A DNA stretch of 36,179 nt. It comes from Beijerinckia sp. L45 (GTDB taxonomy: Bacteria; Pseudomonadota; Alphaproteobacteria; Rhizobiales; Beijerinckiaceae). Position 1 is the first letter of the stretch, and each line of letters begins with the position of its first letter. A model generated the notes under the pieces. It saw only the letters and a program-made list of their open reading frames with translations, was not told the origin of the DNA and ran no database searches. The stretch lies in the NCBI RefSeq assembly GCF_009765775.1, contig NZ_LMUU01000038.1:7081-43259 (forward strand), in the 5' to 3' direction. This document shows positions 25,978 through 33,160 of the stretch, piece after piece. The translations under genes and the position numbers were made by a program.

Positions 25978-27819
25978 ATGCTTGGCTTGGGTTCGTCTCT
26001 TGGTTCAAACGCGTCCTCCGTTCTCGAGGCGATGCACCGCTCACTCGGCATCATTGAATTCGACGTGGCAGGCAACGTGCTCTTCGCCAACGAAAATTTC
26101 TGCACCGTTCTTGGTTACAAGCTCGCAGACATCAAGGGCCGGCACCACAGCATGTTCGTCGACGCAGAGTATGCGCGGAGCGCTGACTACCGCGAATTCT
26201 GGGCCAAGCTCTGCCGCGGCGAGTTCGACGCGCAGGAATACAAGCGCATCGGCTGCGGCGGCCGCGAGATCTGGATCCAGGCCTCCTACAATCCGGTGAT
26301 GAACGCCCGCGGCAAGGTTTTGAAGGTGGTCAAGGTCGCCACCGACATCACGGAGGACAAGGTCCGCAACGCCGAGTTCGAAAGCAAACTGGCGGCCTTA
26401 TCGCGCGCCCAGGCGGTCATCGAGTTCAAGCCCACCGGGGAGATCATCACCGCCAACGAAAACTTTCAGGCGACGCTCGGCTATCGTCTCGACGAGCTGA
26501 AGGGCCAGCATCACCGCATGCTGTGCGAACCCGCCTACGCGCAATCCGAGGCCTACCGCGATTTCTGGCTCAAACTGAACGCCGGTGAATATGTCGCCGC
26601 CGAGTTCAACCGCGTCGGCAAAGGCGGCAGGGAAGTCTGGATCCAGGCGTCCTATAATCCGGTCTTCGACATGAACGGCAAGGTCGTGAAGGTCGTCAAA
26701 TTCGCCACCGACATTTCGGAGCGCGTTCGGGCGGTCAACGAGATCGGCGACGGGCTTGCCCGTCTTGCCGAGAACGACCTCGATCAGAACATCGACATGG
26801 CTTTCATTCCCGCCTTCGAAAAGCTTCGCGGCGATTTCAATCTTTCGATCAAGCGCCTGCAGACGACGGTGCAACAGATCGCCAGCAGCGCCTCGGCGAT
26901 CCGTTCGGGCTCGAAGGAGATCGCGACGGCCGCGGACGACCTGTCACGCCGCACCGAGCAGCAGGCAGCGAGCCTGGAGGAGACCGCGGCGGCGCTCGAC
27001 CAGATCACCACGACGGTAAAGAAATCGGCCGACGGCGCCAGTCATGCCCGGCAGGTCGTCGCCACCGCCGACGATGACGCGAAGAAGAGCGCGCTGGTCG
27101 TGCGCCAGGCCGTGCAGGCCATGGATGGCATTTCGGACTCTTCGCAGAAAATCACCCAGATCATCGGTGTCATCGACGAAATCGCGTTTCAGACCAACCT
27201 ATTGGCGCTGAACGCCGGCGTCGAAGCGGCGCGTGCGGGTGATGCCGGCCGCGGCTTCGCCGTCGTCGCGTCGGAAGTCCGGGCGCTGGCGCAGCGATCG
27301 GCGGAAGCCGCGAAGGAGATCAAGGGCCTGATCTCCTCGTCCTCGGCGCAAGTCGAGCAGGGCGTCAAGCTGGTCGCCGAAACCGGCAAGTCCCTGGAGC
27401 GCATCATGGCGCAGGTGGCCGACATCAACGACGTCGTCTCCGCGATCGCTGACGGCGCCAGGGAGCAGTCGACGGGTCTCGAAGAGATCAACACCGCCAT
27501 CAATCAGATGGATCAGGCAACGCAGCAGAACGCAGCGATGGTCGAGGAGACGACGGCGGCAAGCCATGCGCTGATGCAGGAAGCCTCACAGCTCACCAGC
27601 CTGATCGGCGTGTTCCAGACAGGTCAGAGCGGCACCGATACCTTGCGCCGGGATCTGAAGGCCGTCGCGCCGCACGCTTTCAAGCCGGGGAAAGCCCCGG
27701 CGCCGAAGCGCGCAGAACCCCGCGCCATGCCGGCTCCGAGCCGGAAGCGTCCGGTGCAAGCCATGGTCGCCAACGGTGCCCCGGTCGTCGGCGGCAGCGA
27801 CGGCTGGGAAGAGTTTTAG
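25978..27819 (+). CDS. Soluble methyl-accepting chemotaxis protein with two PAS domains
   Basis: 613 residues from the ATG at 25978. A TTG at 25927 is in frame, but the ATG gives an N-terminus that lines up with the paralogue at 1-1730 (MLGLGSSLGSNASS against MFEFKSSSGSDAKA). Two PAS domains (about 12-125 and 135-247), a HAMP-like linker, then the signalling helix bundle with the tip DEIAFQTNLLALNAGVEAARAG. No membrane helices: a cytoplasmic energy- or redox-type receptor. The tail is Pro/Lys/Arg-rich and lacks a CheR-tethering pentapeptide. The PAS ligand (haem, FAD or other) is not evident. Confidence 0.94.
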   Translation: MLGLGSSLGSNASSVLEAMHRSLGIIEFDVAGNVLFANENFCTVLGYKLADIKGRHHSMFVDAEYARSADYREFWAKLCRGEFDAQEYKRIGCGGREIWIQASYNPVMNARGKVLKVVKVATDITEDKVRNAEFESKLAALSRAQAVIEFKPTGEIITANENFQATLGYRLDELKGQHHRMLCEPAYAQSEAYRDFWLKLNAGEYVAAEFNRVGKGGREVWIQASYNPVFDMNGKVVKVVKFATDISERVRAVNEIGDGLARLAENDLDQNIDMAFIPAFEKLRGDFNLSIKRLQTTVQQIASSASAIRSGSKEIATAADDLSRRTEQQAASLEETAAALDQITTTVKKSADGASHARQVVATADDDAKKSALVVRQAVQAMDGISDSSQKITQIIGVIDEIAFQTNLLALNAGVEAARAGDAGRGFAVVASEVRALAQRSAEAAKEIKGLISSSSAQVEQGVKLVAETGKSLERIMAQVADINDVVSAIADGAREQSTGLEEINTAINQMDQATQQNAAMVEETTAASHALMQEASQLTSLIGVFQTGQSGTDTLRRDLKAVAPHAFKPGKAPAPKRAEPRAMPAPSRKRPVQAMVANGAPVVGGSDGWEEF

Positions 27820-27835
27820 GCTCCGCCGAACGGGG

Positions 27836-27852
27836 CAGCCCGATAGGGGCTG
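27836..27852. terminator. Candidate bidirectional hairpin between convergent genes
   Basis: CAGCCC and GGGCTG form a 6-base stem with a 5-base loop, extendable by a G-U pair. It sits in the 55-base gap between the convergent chemotaxis receptor and the small secreted-protein gene. No clean T run follows on either strand, so it is weak as a terminator. Confidence 0.4.
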
Positions 27853-27874
27853 TCTCAAACCAAAATTTCGGTGT

Positions 27875-28123
27875 TCAGTTCGGCCAGCACAGCCGCCCGT
27901 TCGGCCCGAGATGGTAGCCCCACGGACAGCGCCGACCGTAGCCGCTCAACTGGCCGCCGGGGCGACACCCGCCGTAGGGGCCGCGATGGCCATACGGCCC
28001 GCAGCCGCCATAGACGAGCGTGACACGGGGCGCAGCGGCATCGCCGACCGGCGCCAACGGCATCGCTTGGACGGCGGACGCGAGACAGGCCGCGGCCGCG
28101 ACAAGGCCAAAGGTTTTGCGCAT
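27875..28123 (-). CDS. Small secreted Gly/Cys-rich protein
   Basis: 82 residues with a Sec signal peptide (MRKTFGLVAAAACLASAVQAM) and a mature part rich in Gly, Pro, Tyr and Cys (YGGCGPYGHRGPYGGCRPG, RRCPWGYHLGPNGRLCWPN). This 'GCGPGGHRGPYGGC' pattern is common in short exported proteins of Bradyrhizobium-like bacteria; function unknown. Four cysteines suggest disulfides or metal binding. GGGAGG sits before the ATG. It is divergent from the phosphoesterase-cupredoxin-ECF operon and may share control with it. Confidence 0.8.
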   Translation of the reverse strand: MRKTFGLVAAAACLASAVQAMPLAPVGDAAAPRVTLVYGGCGPYGHRGPYGGCRPGGQLSGYGRRCPWGYHLGPNGRLCWPN

Positions 28124-28148
28124 GTGATCCTCCCGGGGCAGCACCGCT

Positions 28149-28164
28149 CGCTCGATAACGAGCG
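28149..28164. repeat. Short perfect inverted repeat, candidate operator
   Basis: CGCTCG-ATAA-CGAGCG, 6-base arms around 4 bases, located 26 bases upstream of the small secreted-protein start. Its core GCTCGATA is shared with the larger inverted repeat at 28216-28240. Confidence 0.45.
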
Positions 28165-28215
28165 GGTGATGGGTTCGCGCGCCCTGCGCTGAGGCTGGCC
28201 CTCGACGGGGATCGC

Positions 28216-28240
28216 GCGCTCGATACATAACATCGAGCGC
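28216..28240. repeat. Perfect 9-base inverted repeat, candidate operator
   Basis: GCGCTCGAT and ATCGAGCGC around the 7-base spacer ACATAAC. It lies midway in the 219-base region between divergent genes. It could bind a dimeric regulator or form a leader hairpin. The motif GCTCGATA recurs 65 bases to the left. Confidence 0.5.
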
Positions 28241-28342
28241 AGAGCGGCCCCATTGGCATAAGGGACAACACCGACCGTCTTTGCATCTTCGAGAATAAAA
28301 CGCGGCCTCGTCCGGTCTCTTCCTTGGCACTTCAAGGAGGTC

Positions 28343-29284
28343 ATGATGATGGACCAGGATGAACACCACACGGGGCACAGCCGCCGCCACGTTCTCGAAT
28401 GCATGGTTTGGGCAGGCACAGGCGTGCTGTGGACGGTGAACGGCGGCGTCCCGCAGTCGCGCCTGCTTGGCGGTACCGCGCACGCGGCCGAGACCGGCGC
28501 TTTCAGTTTTCTGCAGATCAGCGACAGTCACATCGGATTCGCCAAAGATCCGAACCTCGACACGCCCGGCACGCTGCGCGAGGCGATGGCGCTGGTCGGC
28601 CAGCGTAAGCACGAGGCGGCGCTGCTGATCCACACCGGTGACGTCAGCCAGCTCTCGAAAGAGGCGCAGTTCGACACCGCCGACCAGATCATCCGCGAGG
28701 CCGGACTGCAGACGCACTACGTTCCCGGGGAGCACGACGTGCTTGTCGACGACGGCAAGGGCTTCTTCGCCCGCTTCACCCCGGGTGCGCCACGCGGTTG
28801 GTACAGTTTCGATCAGCAGGGCGTGCACTTCATCGCGCTCAACAACGTGCAGGATCTGAAGGCCGGCGGCCTCGGAAGTCTTGGGCCCGACCAGCTGGAA
28901 TGGCTCAAGCGCGACCTCGCCGACCGTGCCGCCAGCACCCCGATCGTCGTCTTCGCGCATGTGCCGCTATGGACCGTCAGCGCGGAATGGGGGTGGGGCA
29001 CGCAGGATGCGGAAGAGGCCCTGTCCTACCTTCGGCGTTTTGGGTCCGTCACCGTGCTCAACGGCCATATCCATCAGGTGATGCAGAAGGTCGAGGGCAC
29101 GCTGGCCTTCCATACTGCGCGATCGACGGCGTTTCCGCAGCCGGCGCCGGGAACCGCAGCGTCGCCGGGCCCGATCAAGGACCTGCCGCCCGGCAAGCTG
29201 CGCGGGATGCTCGGCATTGCCGCGATCACGCGCGTGCAGACCGCGACGCCGCTCGCCATCGTCGACACGCCGCTCGGCGCGTGA
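28343..29284 (+). CDS. Exported metallophosphoesterase
   Basis: About 313 residues. The N-terminus has a twin-arginine-like signal (HSRRHVLECMVWAGTGVLW) ending at AHAAE, so the enzyme probably works in the periplasm. Metal-binding motifs of the calcineurin-like fold follow in order: D61-S-H63, HTGD100, the third motif as G129-E-H-D132 (usually GNHD), FAHVP, and NGHIHQ. It should hydrolyse a phosphoester; the substrate is unknown. Three tandem ATGs (28343, 28346, 28349) follow AAGGAGG; spacing favours the second or third. It is the first gene of an apparent operon with a cupredoxin, an ECF sigma factor and its anti-sigma. Confidence 0.9.
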   Translation: MMMDQDEHHTGHSRRHVLECMVWAGTGVLWTVNGGVPQSRLLGGTAHAAETGAFSFLQISDSHIGFAKDPNLDTPGTLREAMALVGQRKHEAALLIHTGDVSQLSKEAQFDTADQIIREAGLQTHYVPGEHDVLVDDGKGFFARFTPGAPRGWYSFDQQGVHFIALNNVQDLKAGGLGSLGPDQLEWLKRDLADRAASTPIVVFAHVPLWTVSAEWGWGTQDAEEALSYLRRFGSVTVLNGHIHQVMQKVEGTLAFHTARSTAFPQPAPGTAASPGPIKDLPPGKLRGMLGIAAITRVQTATPLAIVDTPLGA

Positions 29285-29297
29285 GGGAGGATCGATC

Positions 29298-29633
29298 ATG
29301 CGTATTATCCTGCGCCATGCCGCCATCGGCGCCGTGCTCCTCCTCGCCGTCGATGCCGCCGCAGCGGATCGACCAGCTAACGAAGTGACGGTCACCATCG
29401 ACAATTTCGCCTTCACGCCCGCGACGATCACGGTCGATGCCGGCACGCACGTCACCTGGACCAACCGCGACGACATTCCGCACACGATCGTCGACGCGGC
29501 GGAGCCGCGGGCGTTCAAGTCACCGCCTTTGGACACCGGCGAGAGTTTCGACCATACGTTCGGCAGTGCCGGCACATTCCGTTATTTCTGTTCGTTGCAC
29601 CCGCATATGCTGGGCACCATCATCGTGCGATGA
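29298..29633 (+). CDS. Cupredoxin (amicyanin/pseudoazurin-like blue copper protein)
   Basis: 111 residues with a Sec signal peptide (to about residue 23, VDAAAAD). The copper site is readable: His in NRDDIPHTIVD and the loop C-S-L-H-P-H-M near the end, giving the Cys-x2-His-x2-Met spacing of short-loop cupredoxins. The beta-sandwich segments NFAFTPATITVDAGTHVTWTN and FDHTFGSAGTFRYFC are typical. It should be a periplasmic electron carrier or copper-binding protein. GGGAGG precedes the start, which is 13 bases after the phosphoesterase stop. Confidence 0.93.
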   Translation: MRIILRHAAIGAVLLLAVDAAAADRPANEVTVTIDNFAFTPATITVDAGTHVTWTNRDDIPHTIVDAAEPRAFKSPPLDTGESFDHTFGSAGTFRYFCSLHPHMLGTIIVR

Positions 29634-29660
29634 CATGGGATCGATGACCGGACGAACGCC

Positions 29661-30221
29661 GTGATCTGGCTTGGAGGACGAGACCGAAGCGCGCAGGCGT
29701 CGCGCGCCGCGGCCGACACGATCATTCTGCCGCATCTCGATTCCGCGCATAACCTCGCGCGCTGGTTGGTGCACGACGCCAGCCTCGCCGAGGATGTGGT
29801 GCAGGATGCGGTGGCGCGCGCCCTGACCTACATCGCCTCCTACGACGGCGGCGACGCACGGGCCTGGCTGATGAAGATCGTGCGCAACGTCGCCTATGAC
29901 GCGCTTGCGGTGCGCAAGCGGCGTCAGGCCGTACACGTCGACACCTGCGATGCGGACGGCGTTTCGATCGTCGAGGATCTGGCGGATCCGGCCGACGACC
30001 CCGAGGTGCGGATGTCGCGGCAGCAGGATCGGGATGCGCTCGTCGCGGCCCTGGCCGGCCTTCCGACCGAACTGCGGGAATGTCTCGTTCTCCGGGAGCT
30101 GGAAGAGGTCTCCTACAAGCAGATCGCCGCGATCACCGGGGTGCCGGTCGGGACGGTGATGTCGCGGCTGTGGCGCGCGCGCCGCGACCTGATGGCGATT
30201 ACGAAAGGATCGGCGCGATGA
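29661..30221 (+). CDS. ECF-family RNA polymerase sigma factor
   Basis: 186 residues from a GTG at 29661. Region 2 (about 22-85) has HNLARWLVHDASLAEDVVQDAVARAL and AWLMKIVRNVAYD. Region 4 (about 125-180) has LPTELRECLVLRELEEVSYKQIAAITGVPVGTVMSRLWRARRDL. It binds core RNA polymerase and is expected to be held by the anti-sigma encoded immediately after it (ATGA overlap). It probably directs transcription of its own operon; I could not pin down its -35/-10 pair upstream of 28343. Confidence 0.94.
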   Translation: MIWLGGRDRSAQASRAAADTIILPHLDSAHNLARWLVHDASLAEDVVQDAVARALTYIASYDGGDARAWLMKIVRNVAYDALAVRKRRQAVHVDTCDADGVSIVEDLADPADDPEVRMSRQQDRDALVAALAGLPTELRECLVLRELEEVSYKQIAAITGVPVGTVMSRLWRARRDLMAITKGSAR

Positions 30222-30961
30222 GCGACGAGCATTGCGACGACATGCTGCTCCTGGTCCAGGCCGACGTCGATGGCGAATTGTCGCCGGCGGAAGCGGCGCG
30301 GGTTGCCGCTCACCTCGACCGCTGCGCGGCCTGTTCCGCAGCGCAGGCCGACATGCTCGCGCTTTCGGCGCGTCTGCGGGATGTTCCTCGCTACCCCGCG
30401 TCGGAGGCGTTGAAGACGGCCGTCCGCGCCCGCATCGCGTCGCGCGCCCCGGTTCAGAGAGTCCAGCGCAGCACCCCGTTCGGTCGCGTCCCGGCCTTTG
30501 CCAGCGGGCTCGCCGTCGCGGCCTGCCTCATGCTCGTCGTCGGTCTGCCGCGTGGCGACGATCCGGCCGATGCCATCGTCGCCGCCCATATCCGCGCTCT
30601 GCTGCCGGGGCATCTGACCGATGTCGCCTCGACGGACCAGCACACGGTAAAACCGTGGTTCGATGGCCGTCTGCCCTTCGCGCCACCGGTCAAGGATCTG
30701 AAAACCGTCGGTTTTCCGCTGATCGGCGGGCGTCTCGACTATTTCGCCGGCCACATGGCGGCGGCGCTCGTCTACCGCCACGCCGCGCACGAGATCAATT
30801 TGTTCGTCTGGCCCGATGCGGCGGACGCGGCGCCGTCGCACGGCAGCATCAATGGCTACAATTACGAACGCTGGGCGCAGGATGGGATGAGCTTTTGGCT
30901 CGTCTCCGACCTCAACGCGGCCGATCTCGCCGATTTCAGCCAGCGCTGGAAATCGTTGTAG
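30218..30961 (+). CDS. Membrane-anchored zinc-finger anti-sigma factor
   Basis: 247 residues. The N-terminal anti-sigma domain has H32-x3-C36-x2-C39 (AHLDRCAACSA), the ZAS zinc motif. One membrane helix follows (about 100-116, FASGLAVAACLMLVVGL). The remaining about 130 residues face the periplasm and include DVASTDQHTVKPWFDGRLPF, a pattern found in anti-sigmas of this class. It should sequester the sigma factor until an envelope, copper or redox cue releases it. The ATG overlaps the sigma stop (ATGA), giving coupled synthesis. Confidence 0.93.
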   Translation: MSDEHCDDMLLLVQADVDGELSPAEAARVAAHLDRCAACSAAQADMLALSARLRDVPRYPASEALKTAVRARIASRAPVQRVQRSTPFGRVPAFASGLAVAACLMLVVGLPRGDDPADAIVAAHIRALLPGHLTDVASTDQHTVKPWFDGRLPFAPPVKDLKTVGFPLIGGRLDYFAGHMAAALVYRHAAHEINLFVWPDAADAAPSHGSINGYNYERWAQDGMSFWLVSDLNAADLADFSQRWKSL

Positions 30962-30966
30962 TCGTC

Positions 30967-31000
30967 AGCCCAGCGCCACCGGCCCGAGATGCGGGTAGGC
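30967..31000. repeat. 34-bp direct repeat, left copy
   Basis: Identical over 34 bases to 31756-31789 and in the same orientation. This copy stands six bases after the anti-sigma stop codon and codes for nothing; it is a detached duplicate of the 3' end (last 11 codons) of the gene at 31754-32104. Confidence 0.9.
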
Positions 31001-31058
31001 CCATGGTTTCGTACGGCGGCGTCATAAAGCGCGGTAGCGCCAATGGACAACGAGCCTT

Positions 31059-31466
31059 TCAACTTGGGGCAATGAGCGGAAGCGTGGGGAAGTAGGTACG
31101 ATATCTGACGACGTCACGCGTTAGCACCTGGTAGCCCGACACTGCCGCGTGAGCGCCGATGAAAAAGTCCGGTAGCGGCGAAAACTTTGTGCCGCCACGG
31201 CTCCGGTAAGCGAGAAATGCTTTGCCAGCGAGAAAGGCAGCCTCGTAGGGGAGCGCCTCCCGTTCGATCATGCTTTCCGGAAGCGCAGCATCCAGGTCGG
31301 CGATTTTCGAGTAACGTACAGAGACCTCGGCGTAGATTATCGGATTGATGACGAGATGGGATCGGTTGGACGCAGCGTTGAGTGCTGCCGCCGACCAAGC
31401 GAACCATTGAGAATCCCTCGTCATGATGTCGAGCAAGACATTGCTGTCGACCAGAACTGCGCTCAT
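31059..31466 (-). CDS. vapC: PIN-domain toxin, VapC type
   Basis: 135 residues from the ATG at 31466. PIN-domain acidic residues are in place: Asp in VLVDSNVLLDIM at the start, Glu in IIYAEVSVRYS, and Asp in PLPDFFIGAHAAV. The end reads LTRDVVRYRTYFP, as in VapC toxins, which are Mg-dependent ribonucleases that cut tRNA or rRNA. Its ATG overlaps the antitoxin stop by one base (TGATG). Base composition is visibly less GC-rich than the flanking genes, suggesting transfer. Confidence 0.93.
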   Translation of the reverse strand: MSAVLVDSNVLLDIMTRDSQWFAWSAAALNAASNRSHLVINPIIYAEVSVRYSKIADLDAALPESMIEREALPYEAAFLAGKAFLAYRSRGGTKFSPLPDFFIGAHAAVSGYQVLTRDVVRYRTYFPTLPLIAPS

Positions 31467-31693
31467 CAATCACCGCGGGTCAGCGCCATGACGGCATCGG
31501 TACTGATTGCAACGTCACCACGTCCGCGGAGATGAGCAACGATATCCCGTTCGCCAGTCATTTGTGGCTCGACGCGCTTGATCCGGATGTCCTTGCCGTC
31601 GAACACGAGATCGATGTCGGTATTCGGCAAAAGGCCGGCTTGCTCAAGAAGCTCTGCAGGGATCGTGACCTGACCATCGGCCGTGATGCGCAT
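31466..31693 (-). CDS. vapB: AbrB/MazE-type antitoxin
   Basis: 75 residues from the ATG at 31693, with GGAGAA 6 bases upstream. The first about 45 residues are a swapped-hairpin DNA-binding domain (MRITADGQVTIPAELLEQAG, with an RIKRVEP end). The C-terminal tail is the part expected to block the toxin. It should neutralise the PIN toxin encoded directly after it and repress the operon. The pair is flanked by a 34-bp direct repeat. Confidence 0.92.
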   Translation of the reverse strand: MRITADGQVTIPAELLEQAGLLPNTDIDLVFDGKDIRIKRVEPQMTGERDIVAHLRGRGDVAISTDAVMALTRGD

Positions 31694-31753
31694 CGTTGTT
31701 CTCCGCAGCCGCTTCGTAGCGTACGGCATTCAAAGGAAGGGTCAACAACGCGC

Positions 31754-32104
31754 CTAGCCCAGCGCCACCGGCCCGAGATGCGGGTAGGCGCGGACCTCCT
31801 CGCCCATCGCCTCCTGCAGCGCGTCGAACAACGTGGCGAGATCGCAATGCACCAGGACCGGCTCGGCGAGGCGGTCGTCTTCGACGGGGCGGGTCGGCGG
31901 CAGGGAAGCGTCGCGGGCTTCCAGCACCGCGAGATTGTAGCAACCGGCGCTGATCAGGCTGAAGGCACGGAGCAGACAGAGCCGCTCCCAGGGGTCGGGT
32001 TCGCGCTGCGCCCCGTCGACCATCGCGAGCACGGCGGCGATCTCGCCCAGGGCCTGGGCGCGGTCGGCGGCGCGGATCTGTAAGCGGTCGTCGATCACGC
32101 TCAT
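31754..32104 (-). CDS. Hypothetical protein, translationally coupled to the OmpA/MotB-like gene
   Basis: 116 residues with no signal peptide or membrane helix, probably a small helical cytoplasmic protein. I do not recognise the family. Its ATG overlaps the stop of the upstream OmpA/MotB-like gene by four bases (ATGA), so it is the third gene of the MotA/TolQ-like, MotB/OmpA-like operon and may act with that complex. Its last 11 codons are the right copy of the 34-bp direct repeat. Confidence 0.78.
   Translation of the reverse strand: MSVIDDRLQIRAADRAQALGEIAAVLAMVDGAQREPDPWERLCLLRAFSLISAGCYNLAVLEARDASLPPTRPVEDDRLAEPVLVHCDLATLFDALQEAMGEEVRAYPHLGPVALG
31756..31789. repeat. 34-bp direct repeat, right copy
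   Basis: Perfect copy of 30967-31000. Here it is functional sequence, encoding the C-terminus (AYPHLGPVALG) of the gene at 31754-32104. The 755 bases between the copies hold the toxin-antitoxin pair. Confidence 0.9.
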
Positions 32105-33129
32105 CGTTCGGTCAGCTTCAGTTCGATGCGACGATTGCGGCGCATCGCCTCGTCGCCGGTGGTGCCGTCGAGCGGCTGGAATTCGCCGAAGCCGGCGGCA
32201 ACGAGACGATGCGGATCGACGCCTTTGCCGGCCAAGTACTCCACCACCGCGATGGCGCGCGCCGAGGACAGCTCCCAGTTCGAGGGGAATTGCGCCGACT
32301 TGATCGGCTTCTGGTCGGTATGCCCGTCGACACGGAGCACCCAGCCGATCTCGGGCGGGATTTCGCGCTCGAGGGTGATGACGGCGGAGGCCAGCTGATC
32401 GAGCTCGGCGTGACCGGCGGGGTTGACCGCCGCCTGGCCGGAATCGAACAGCACTTCGGACTGGAACACGAAACGGTCGCCGACGACGCGGATACCCGGC
32501 CGGTCGCCGAGAATTTGGCGAAGGCGGCCGAAGAAGTCGGAGCGGTAGCGCGCCAGCTCCTGGACTTTTTGCGCCAGCGCCACGTTCAGGCGCGACCCGA
32601 GATCGGCGATCCGCGCCTGAGAATCCTTGTCCTTGGTCTCGGAGGCGGCCAGCGCATCCTCGATCGCGCCGAGCTGGCGGCGCAGCGCGGCGATCTGCTG
32701 GTTCAAGATATCGATCTGCGACGCCGCGCGGGCCGAAACCTGCTTTTCCTGGTCGAGCGCGGCGGAGGCGGCCGCTGCCGCGCCGCCGGCCCCCGAGGCC
32801 TGGGCGTTGGTCGAGTCGATCAGGCCCTGCAGCCGCACCTTGTCCTTCTGCGCCGCGTCGAGGGTCGCCGTCAGCGAAGCGAGGCTCGTCTGTGCGGTCT
32901 GTTTTCCCGCCCGCTCCAGCGCGAGGAGCGAGGTCAGCTCATCGACCTGGCGGTTCAGCTTGGTCAGCGCGGTGTCCTTGCCGGTGACCTGCCGCGACAG
33001 GAAAAACTGCGCGAGCATGAAAACCGAGAGCAGGAAGATGATGACCAGCAGCATCGTCGACAGCGCGTCGACAAAGCCCGGCCAGTAATCGACCGTCCGT
33101 GCGGCGCGGCGGGTGCGGCCGAGAGGCAT
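32101..33129 (-). CDS. MotB/OmpA-like inner-membrane protein with peptidoglycan-binding domain
   Basis: 342 residues. One membrane helix near the N-terminus (about 18-45, PGFVDALSTMLLVIIFLLSVFM) carries an Asp placed like the proton-carrying Asp of MotB and TolR. A long coiled coil follows (about 50-190). The C-terminal OmpA domain has LFDSGQAAVNPAG, RVDGHTDQKPI, NWELSSARAIAVVEYLAGKGV and MRRNRRIELKL, which bind peptidoglycan. With the channel partner encoded 31 bases upstream it should form a proton-driven stator that acts on the envelope. No flagellar genes are near, so a flagellar role is unlikely. The process it powers is unknown. Confidence 0.9.
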   Translation of the reverse strand: MPLGRTRRAARTVDYWPGFVDALSTMLLVIIFLLSVFMLAQFFLSRQVTGKDTALTKLNRQVDELTSLLALERAGKQTAQTSLASLTATLDAAQKDKVRLQGLIDSTNAQASGAGGAAAAASAALDQEKQVSARAASQIDILNQQIAALRRQLGAIEDALAASETKDKDSQARIADLGSRLNVALAQKVQELARYRSDFFGRLRQILGDRPGIRVVGDRFVFQSEVLFDSGQAAVNPAGHAELDQLASAVITLEREIPPEIGWVLRVDGHTDQKPIKSAQFPSNWELSSARAIAVVEYLAGKGVDPHRLVAAGFGEFQPLDGTTGDEAMRRNRRIELKLTER

Positions 33130-33160
33130 CAGGCCCGCTCGTGGCTAGGGCGCAATGCCA

